From NCBI RefSeq assembly GCF_012489685.1, contig NC_080041.1:27579780-27643779 (forward strand): a stretch of DNA of 64,000 nucleotides. Direction: 5' to 3'. Every line of letters starts with the position of its first letter. Position 1 is the first letter of the stretch. Source of the stretch: Lotus japonicus. Its lineage: Eukaryota > Streptophyta > Magnoliopsida > Fabales > Fabaceae. The notes below the pieces were generated by a model. The model made no database searches, was not told where the DNA came from, and saw only the letters and a list, made by a program, of their open reading frames with translations. The position numbers were made by a program, and so were the translations under genes. Positions 57,106 to 64,000 of this stretch are shown here, one piece after another.

Positions 57106-57891
57106 TGTTTACACTGATTTTTGGTAAACAAATATCCTCTTAGTTCGACTAAAGGAAGTTAAGATTTCAGGGTCCTTTTGAGAAAACGCTTTGCCAAAGT
57201 GTTGTGTGTGAATGAGTGTGTTCTCGACAACAACAAGCAATTCAGGTGAAACTAGATTTCATTAAACGTGAGTCAGGTACAAAGAAGTCAAGTAAATTAA
57301 AATAACATGAAAACTACGTGAAACGTAGAATTCGACAAACAAACTACACAAAGGAACTGGAAATTGACAAGCTGAAATGCAAGAAAACTAAAATGCTGGT
57401 TCTGCAACGTACTCCTCCATCATCACGTCTTGCTCCTTGAGTCTCATTGATGCGGACATTAGAGCTTTCTGGTGAATTTTTCAGAGTTTGAGTTGGGAAC
57501 CCTCTTTCTGAATTGGATTCTCCTATTTATAGAGCTTCATGCTCCGCGTGTCCTTGACGGTTTTCCTCCTCAATGGATAGGTTAGTGGGTCTGGTTTCTC
57601 CCACGATCTGATGCTTGCTCCGGAAGTTCCACGCATAGTGGTGGAGATCGTGTGCTTCAACTGCTTCAACCGTTTCCTGGCCACGTTTTCGACTAACGTG
57701 GTGAGAATCTGACTTGGTCAATGCGGCACGTGTTACATGTGCCTGTATTTAGCAGTAATTGCTAGTTGTCGAATTCGGCTGCCTCCTTAACTTGGTGTCT
57801 TTTCCTTTTTCTTTCTTTAATCCAAATTCGACTACCTTGGGTGTTTTGGGCCTAGATGTGCTTTTTCTTGGGCCAAAATATTGGGCCAACA
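57106..57891 (-). repeat. 3' LTR of the minus-strand Tat-like element
   Basis: TG...CA bounded; on the minus strand it starts TGTTGGCCCAATATTTTGG. A minus-strand TATA box ctataaatag is at 57522-57531, leaving about 360 bp of U3, consistent with this orientation. On the plus strand the adjacent ccccccaaaaa (57895 on) is the complement of a purine tract expected just upstream of the 3' LTR. Confidence 0.75.
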
Positions 57892-58223
57892 GATGCCCCC
57901 CAAAAATGTTGATTCTCGACTACCAGTCCTTGGAGAGATCAAGCATTTTTTGCCCGTGCATTTCGACAGAGCTTGACGGCTGTTTGCGACTTTTCCCTTT
58001 CTGATTTCAAGTCCCATCAGAGATCCAATCGTTTGACTTTTGCTCCAATCAGAAGCCTTGACGTCTGACTTCGTCTGCCGTGTGCCGTCTCTACTTTAGG
58101 GTAATCATGGCTCTTTTCTAGCCTTTTCATTAGGGTTTGCGGTTATATAATAAAATAACCGTTGGATTTCAAAATTTTTTATGCATCATCCTATAATGCA
58201 GCTTCACGTTCGACTATTCGCTT

Positions 58224-58233
58224 GCCTATAAAT
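58224..58233 (+). promoter_or_regulatory. TATA box of the antisense PMD gene
   Basis: cctataaata at this place, 160 bp upstream of the ATG at 58392. The leader holds three exact 17-bp tandem repeats of tcaaacactcaagcttt (58271-58321). Both suggest a dedicated promoter and leader for the gene that follows. Confidence 0.55.
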
Positions 58234-58270
58234 ACGCCATTGTTGGCCCTCTGCGAGCTTTACCGTTCTT

Positions 58271-58321
58271 TCAAACACTCAAGCTTTCAAACACTCAAGC
58301 TTTCAAACACTCAAGCTTTTG
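58271..58321 (+). repeat. 3 x 17-bp repeat in the PMD gene leader
   Basis: Three perfect tandem copies of tcaaacactcaagcttt between the TATA box and the start codon. Confidence 0.9.
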
Positions 58322-58391
58322 CCTGATTCTGCTTGTGATCACCTTCAATCGTTTGGTTTCTGCTTTCCCGGTGTATTCTCTGAACATTTCT

Positions 58392-61300
58392 ATGGCTTCT
58401 GGTTCTGGTTCTGACAACGTCATCCCTTTGGCCGCTGCATGTGAGATGAATGAAGCCAAACATACTCCCATTCCAGATCCGCCGTATGAAGTGGAGAAAC
58501 AGGCTATCTGGAAATCCCAGGTATTTATTCCTATTTCTGTGAATGGCAATTTACGTGCCATTTTAGGCCCTTTGAAGAAGGCAAAGAAGGGCAGGCCTAA
58601 CAGTCTCCCTGAGGGCTACGAGCATTTTCACCCCAGCATTCGTGGGGATGAGCTCATTCTTGCATTTCAACCTTCTTATCGCTTCCTTTTTCTGAAAGAT
58701 CCCAAAAGGACTTTCAGGTCTGCGCCTCCTAACCCATCTGCTAGTGAAGGAGCCTATCTGAAATGGCTCGACAGGGTAGAGGCCAGTAAGTCTGGACATT
58801 GGAAAGTTACTGGAATTTTCGACCTCATTCAGTTGTCGAGGTCGCCGATCACTTACAACCCTGCTATGCTTCTGAGTTCTCTTTTCTTTTGGGAACGGTC
58901 CACAAATAGCTTTCATGTCCCCTTTGGGATGCTTTCTCCCACTCTTCTTGATGTTGCTGCGATTACTGACCTCTGGGTGGTGGGTGACGATTACCATTCT
59001 TCTGCTGCTCCCACCAATCCTATTGCCATTCCGACAGATAACATTGCTTTCAGTAAGTTTATTAAAGATCATTATGTCGAGAATGGTGAAGTTTCCGATG
59101 CTGAGCATGTCGCGTTTCTACTGTATTGGCTTTCTGCTTATGTGTTCTGCACCAAATCCTTGAGGATTCCGGCTAAACTCCTTCCTTTAGCCAATCTGTT
59201 ACATGAGGGTCGAATTATCACCATGGCCAGGCTCGTGCTCGGTAATCTCTACCAAATGATCAATGAAGCGATAGCTGACATTCGCGATCCTAAGGTTGCG
59301 TCTTTGAATGCAGCTGGTCCTTTCTGGCTTCTTCAGCTTTGGATGAATGCGGTTTTCGAACCATCTCTTCCAGCCAAGAACCCTCCTCCTGTAGTGTCTA
59401 ACACAAGGATCGATGCTTTCAGGCTTGAAGCTCTTACTCCACCTTATGATGCCTCCACGTTCGAGTTTGACTTTAAGAAGTATTTCACCATGTTTTTCGA
59501 GCTGAAACGTTTCCGCTCGAGCTTTGCACCGTATCACAAACCCTCTTATGGCCCTCGGTGGCTAAGGAATTCATACCCTAATCTTCCCGGTTCGGAGAAC
59601 CTCTCTCAGCACCAAGTCGAGCTTTGGCAAACTATATTGTCTCCCAGGGTGTTAACCATCAACTTTGCCAGTAATGATTTTACTCTTTGTGGTTACAATC
59701 CTCAGCTTGTGTCTCGACAATTTGGGCTGAGTCAAGATTTGCCCAATACCTTGTTCGACAAATCCCTCATCCTCTATCCTGGTACTATCACCAAACGTAG
59801 TGTTTTCGACACTACCATTGGCTACTACAACGAGGAGGAGCTGCTTGGTCTTAGTCCTTTCAGTTTTACTCCATCCTTTTACGTCACCCAGGCGTTCAAG
59901 GCGTGGTGGTCTGCTTATTGGCATGATATTTCGACGCCAATTGAAGACTGCTTCCAGCGCATAACAAACATTTTTCTTTTGCAGAGGCAGGCCCCAAAGA
60001 AAACCAAAGGTATGCATACATCTGAGATCAACGCTTTTCAACAATTCTTCGGTGTAGTATACTTTCCGGGTCCTCGACTTCAGGAAACGGTTGCCAAAGC
60101 AGCCCAAGTTCTAAGGCGGATATGGGAAGCTAAAGCCAAGAAAACCCGATTGAGCCTTCCCTCTGATGAGGATGGTCTTTCTTTCATTATTCGAAAAACA
60201 GGCTTTAGGTTCCCACCACTGCCTACTTGTAAGTATGCTTTGGCTTTTCCGGTGGTGCTTCCTAAGTGGGTTGATCATGTAAGTATCAAAAACTTTTACC
60301 ACAGTGCACTGCCCCCTCGGAAGCGGGTGACCTGGACCAAGCGTTACCTATGGAATTATCCTCTCCATGTGCCGGTTGAAATCTTCAACCACATATCGAT
60401 AAGCACGCTTATTGGTCAAGGTAATCATTTCGACCTGGCATCTTTGCGATATTTATGGCTTAATTTTTCTTTGTTTTCCTTTTGTAGCTGAACCAATTCC
60501 TCGACCGACCCCTCAAGCTTCTCCTCGGGTGGCTTCTACGACTGTCGAGGTGGAGGATGATGATGATGATGTTGCCTTGGCTGATAAGCTCAAGATTCCT
60601 AAGGTAATACTGAAACTTGTGAACTTTGACCTTTACTCGACGTGTATATCTCTGTGATCATTTGCTTTTGTTTCAGAATCGAAAACGAGGGGTCACCCCT
60701 ACTACTTCTGCAAGCCAAAAAAGGGCTAAAGGTGCTGGTGAATCTTATGCGGGAAATCCCTCCCCAGCTAAATCAGCCAGTCAACGTGAGGAAGTGCACC
60801 AAGGTGATGATCAAGGTGTTGATGAGCAAGCTTCTAACCCTCTGCTTCAAGGTACTGCACCAATTCCTGTCGAGATGGCTCAAGCCAATAAGACCTCCGG
60901 GAAAAGGTCTAGTCGCAAATCTGGCAGCTCCTCTTCCCACCATTCTAAGAGTTCAACCAGCTCCAGTCCCCTCAGAGCATCTGGCCCTAAGGTGAATCAT
61001 TAGTTCACATCTTGTTTCAATTCGCTTTCTTTTCCTCTTTCTCAATCATTTTACTTTTATTCTTCAGAGGGTTGGCTTGTCTAAAATGGCTGGACCTCGA
61101 GCCACGTGGTTTTCTTCTAAACCTCCACCAATTGTCCTATCTAGCTCTTCGAGCGGTTTAGAGTCCTCTAGTTCGAGTTTAGACTCTACTGAGTCGGACC
61201 CTGTGTGGGACAAACTGACATTCTAGTTTAACTCGAAACCAATTGCTTGGCAACATCCTGGTTGTGAACCCTATTATACCAAAGAATGTCGAGATAAGCT

Positions 61301-62369
61301 TTCTAATTTTCCTCCACAGGATATGCAGAACCTGCCTTCCCCTGCTCGTGAAGAAAATATACCACATGATGAGGTGCAGGGTGGTGAGGGTCCAACCATT
61401 CAGCCTGACCAAGTGATTGGCGTAATGCCCCCACCCAAGGCTGATGTTCTGGCCTCTGCTCATTCTGAACCTTCTCCTCGACAGCTTTAAACTTCTCCTC
61501 AACAGCTTCAAACTTCTCCTCAACAGCCTCGACTTTCTCCTCAGCAACTTCAACAAGATGCCAGAGCCGCTTTGCTCTCACCTCATGCTAAGGGAGGTTC
61601 AGTTTCTTCTAAGACGGTTGCCTCTTCTCATACTTCTAGTGAAAGGCTCAGTGCTCTTTTAGTCGAGGATCCTCTTTCCATCTTCCAGAGCTTCTTTGAT
61701 GGTACTTTGGATCTCGAGTCTCCGCCGCGCCAAGCTGAAACTGCTGAGACTGCTCAGTCTGGTGGAGTGCCCGATGATAGCCGGATTGAGGCGGCTCTTG
61801 TTAAGTTAAAAGGGCTGGTTTTCGATACTGGCTTCATTGACAGTGTCCGAGTCACCCCTCAATTAGGCCAAGAAGTGAAAGAACTGCTTGCCTTCCTCTT
61901 AAGCCAACAACTTGATCAGATTCAGGCAGATGCTCTCGTCGAGTTGCAAACTCTCGTGGTCGATATTGTGGCCACGCTTGACAAGGCCATTGTGGTGGAG
62001 CAATCCATTGAGACTAAAAAGGCACAAGTGGCCTCAAATACCAATGGCCTATTGCCCGCGAAAGAAGAGGTTCTCAAGCTGACTGCTAGGAGAATTCTCA
62101 TTGCAGCTGAGTTGTCGAGTGTTGATGCTCGACTGGATGAGCTTCACAGGGAGGTAGCCAGGCTCGAGAAGCAAAAGGCTATGTTGATTGATGAAGGCCC
62201 AGCTGTGAATTCTCGACTGAATGCGCTGGCTGCTGAGTGCACGAGTGTGATGCTATCGACATCTCAACTTTCTAAGGAGGTAGCAGCGGAGCAGCGTATG
62301 AAGCAAAGCTTGGATTCTAGGATTGCTGCTGCTGGGGTTCAGCTTGAAGCCTTAGAGTCGAGGATTTAG
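58392..62369 (+). pseudogene. plant mobile domain (PMD) gene antisense to the retrotransposon, 4 exons, with stops
   Basis: Exons at 58392-60420, 60488-60603, 60677-60991 and 61068-62369 join in frame with canonical sites (CAAG|GTAATC, tttgtag, CCTAAG|GTAATA, tttcag, CCTAAG|GTGAAT, cttcag). The start was taken at the ATG of MASGSGSDN. The first ~670 codons form a plant-mobile-domain/aminotransferase-like protein (PFGMLSPTLLDVAAI, FLLYWLSAYVFC, GPFWLLQLWMNAVF). An acidic run, a Ser-rich basic stretch (KRSSRKSGSSSSHHSKSS) and a coiled-coil tail (about 61800-62366) follow. In-frame stops TAG 61224-61226 and TAA 61488-61490 break exon 4; each differs by one C-to-T from a Gln codon. Total length is 1254 codons if read through. 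PMD proteins occur in gene silencing (MAIN/MAIL) and in retrotransposons; the role here is unknown. Confidence 0.75.
61470..61560 (+). repeat. 21-bp coding tandem repeat in PMD exon 4
   Basis: About four imperfect copies of a 21-bp unit like cttctcctcaacagcttcaa, encoding a Ser-Pro-Gln-Gln-Leu-Gln-like heptapeptide. The TAA at 61488 falls in the first copy. Confidence 0.8.
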
Positions 62370-62785
62370 ATTTCATAATTGTGGTTTTATTGTAATGGCC
62401 ATGGATCTATTGTGGCCCTTGTTGCCAACTTTGTAACAATCATTCCTGTACCTTTATTCGACTTTTGATTAATGGATGAATTTGTGTTGGCAATGCTTGA
62501 TACGCTTTATTTCTCGATTCGCATTTTATTGTCGATTCAGTCTTTGTCATATTACTTCCTGCATTGTATTGCTAAGTTTCACACCATTTAACTTGGTGCT
62601 TAATCTAACCTTTCAACTTCCAAGTTTCTTTGAAAACCACGATAATTTATAACGCTCTTATCACGTTCTTGTTCAACGACTTAAGAACTTCCTCCACTTG
62701 TGGTGGTGGTTGACGTGGCTTGCTGTGTTTGGCTGACGCTTTGGTAACTGCATGCTTGCATTAATGCAGTTGTTTGTTACCTCCC
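62370..62785. other. 3' flank of the PMD gene
   Basis: T-rich region with attaatgg near 62470, probably the PMD gene's 3' UTR, followed by spacer and the upstream region of the small gene at 62886. No other gene is seen. Confidence 0.4.
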
Positions 62786-62796
62786 TATTATAAATG
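62786..62796 (+). promoter_or_regulatory. TATA box of the small antisense gene
   Basis: attataaatgg, about 95 bp upstream of the ATG at 62886. It suggests the small gene is transcribed separately from the PMD gene. Confidence 0.5.
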
Positions 62797-62885
62797 GGGC
62801 CGTTTTTACTCGTCTTTCAACAACAACTCTTTTTCTTTCCATTCCCATCTTCTTCCTGCGATCTAAGAACCTTTCATCCTTCACC

Positions 62886-63359
62886 ATGGATAGCAGACTT
62901 ATTCTTCGTCGTATCAGGGACTTGGCTTTCCAGGAGAACCTTTTCCAGAACCTGTATGACTCCACTGCTGGCCTTGATGAGCTTCTAGGGCTCATTGATC
63001 AACTGCTTCATAGGCCAATCATCGCGCGCGTTAGAATTCCTCTTTAGGAGTTCCAGGGGCTTCTCTTGGAGGCCAAACCTCTGTTTGAAGAATTCCGGGA
63101 ACTTTCGGTAATGGTGTTCTTTCAGGAACACCAAATAGATGAGTGGAGGGAGAAATTCGATTTTCTCCAGGCCTCTTTGAATCAGCAAGACCCTGAAGGT
63201 CTTGTTCGATCAGTCGTCGAGATTCTTGCAGCCTCCCTTGAAGACTTGGTTGCTCGTCAAAAGAAGGCTCGACTTGAGGGCCAGATGGTGGCGCTGGTGG
63301 ATCGATTAGCACCCATGCAAGCTAAATATGACGGATACAGAGCTATTTTTCCTTTTTAG
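62886..63359 (+). pseudogene. small helical protein gene, one nonsense codon
   Basis: A frame from ATG 62886 (MDSRLILRRIRDLAFQENL) to TAG 63357-63359, 157 codons, with one internal TAG at 63045-63047 that differs by one C-to-T from CAG. The rest is Leu/Glu/Gln-rich and strongly helical (LVARQKKARLEGQMVALVDR), likely coiled coil. Family not recognised. It lies between the PMD gene and the end of the opposing integrase frame, 82 bp from the latter, as part of the antisense cassette. Confidence 0.6.
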
Positions 63360-63441
63360 GTTTCTAGTTCTATTTGTATTTTGCCATACCTGTAATCTTT
63401 CTGATCAATGAATGTGATTTGGCAATTTCAATGCTTGTGTT

Positions 63442-64000
63442 TCATTCGATTTTAAGCTCGTGCAACATTGGCTTATATGCTTTTAAATACTTGCCATTTA
63501 TCGTAACACATTGGCGCTGATTACTCAATTCCTTAATTACATAAGCATTATTGGGTAACGCTTTCTCGACTGTAAATGGCCCTTCCCAATTGGAGGTCCA
63601 TTTCCCATAAGCTCTATCCTTTTTATCCATTGGGAGAATAACTTTCCACACTTAATCACCTGTAATAAAAGATCGACCTTTAACCTTTTTATTGTATGCT
63701 TTAGCTATGCGATCCTTTTGCCTTGTCAAAACGTCCAGTGCCAAGAGCCTTTCTTCGTCGAGGTTGACCATTTCGTCTAGCATCATATTCCAGTAAACTT
63801 CACTTGGGATTTCCTCTTGTCTTTAAATTCGACATGATTGCAAATATACTTCTGCGGGCAGCACGGCTTCTTGGCCATAGGCCAGTCGAAAAGGCGTTGT
63901 TCCAGTCGCTTCCCTTGGTGAATTCCTGTAAGCCCACAAGACTTGGCTTAAGGATTCATGCCAACTTTTTGGTTTTCGACCCACATGCTTTTTGATTAAG
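63442..64000 (-). pseudogene. C-terminal end of Ty3 integrase, minus strand, with stops
   Basis: On the minus strand the frame enters from beyond the window and ends at 63442. It includes a KSWHESLSQVLWAYR-type integrase core end near 63920-63970, an RQKDRIAKAYNKKVKGRSF stretch, and the C-terminal KWTSNWEGPF block typical of plant Ty3 integrases. Two in-frame TAA codons (63823-63825 and 63652-63654) interrupt it; each differs by one base from a Gln codon (CAA). There may also be shifts farther upstream. The gene is broken in this copy. Confidence 0.85.

Larger units (their letters stand above)
57106..64000 (-). mobile_element. second Tat-like Ty3 element, minus strand, runs off the edge
   Basis: Read on the minus strand: the end of an integrase domain (63442 and up, entering from beyond the window), then about 5.5 kb holding plus-strand antisense genes, a polypurine-like tract near 57892-57910, and a 786-bp 3' LTR (57891 down to 57106, TGTTGGCCC...CA). 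Only the 3' half is inside the window. The layout parallels the Tat element at 17-27 kb: pol, antisense gene cassette, LTR. Assignment to Tat rests on this layout and the integrase tail. Confidence 0.75.

Noticed and set aside
58563..60302. Minus-strand frames of 60-180 codons opposite the PMD gene
   Set aside because: The plus strand has the long spliced frame with a recognisable domain. The minus frames are its shadows and not part of the integrase frame.
1..64000. rRNA, tRNA, CRISPR or prokaryotic-style defence genes
   Set aside because: None was recognised by eye on either strand. The composition, splice sites and transposons are those of plant nuclear DNA. A tRNA or small-RNA scan would still be needed to exclude short RNA genes.

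Overview
This window is plant nuclear DNA, almost certainly from a eudicot and probably a legume. The basis is the AT-rich spacer sequence, GT-AG introns, one host gene of a plant-specific MORN-repeat type, and a dense nested load of Tat-lineage Ty3, Sirevirus-type Ty1, chromovirus-like, TRIM, LINE, CACTA, hAT and MITE sequences. The species cannot be fixed from sequence alone. No bacterial gene, rRNA, tRNA or CRISPR array was recognised.

Layout. 0-10.7 kb: AT-rich spacer with a four-copy tandem array, an hAT-like MITE whose right end lies in an exact 346-bp tandem duplication, and a 4.2-kb non-autonomous CACTA element with captured exon-like fragments. 10.9-13.6 kb: the only convincing host gene, a three-exon gene for a membrane-anchored MORN-repeat protein. 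14.7-17.1 kb: a Tourist-like MITE and a block of degenerate telomere-like repeats. 17.2-26.9 kb: a nearly pristine 9.7-kb Tat-lineage Ty3 retrotransposon (LTRs 99% identical, 5-bp target duplication, intact 1734-aa gag-pol) inserted in a Stowaway-like MITE. 27.9-33.6 kb: a MITE, a broken LINE carrying an hAT-type insertion, and a Harbinger-like MITE. 35.3-45.8 kb: a decayed Sirevirus-type Ty1 element with an env-like region, abutting a second related LTR (45.8-47.8 kb). 48.3-52.8 kb: a solo LTR of nearly 4 kb, with a perfect target duplication, inside a CCA-rich microsatellite. 54.1-54.4 kb: a complete 307-bp TRIM. 55.8-64 kb: a solo-LTR-like copy and then a minus-strand Ty3/Tat-like element that runs off the right edge.

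The most interesting theme is that both Tat-like elements carry an extra gene cassette between pol and the 3' LTR, on the strand opposite to pol. Each cassette has its own TATA-like promoter. In the first element it encodes a putative gypsy-type transposon-domain protein and a coiled-coil acidic protein. In the second it encodes a spliced plant-mobile-domain (PMD) protein with a coiled-coil tail and a small helical protein. Extra antisense ORFs are known from Tat-lineage elements, but the function of the cassette is not established. The first copy looks intact. The second carries nonsense codons, each explicable by a single C-to-T change.
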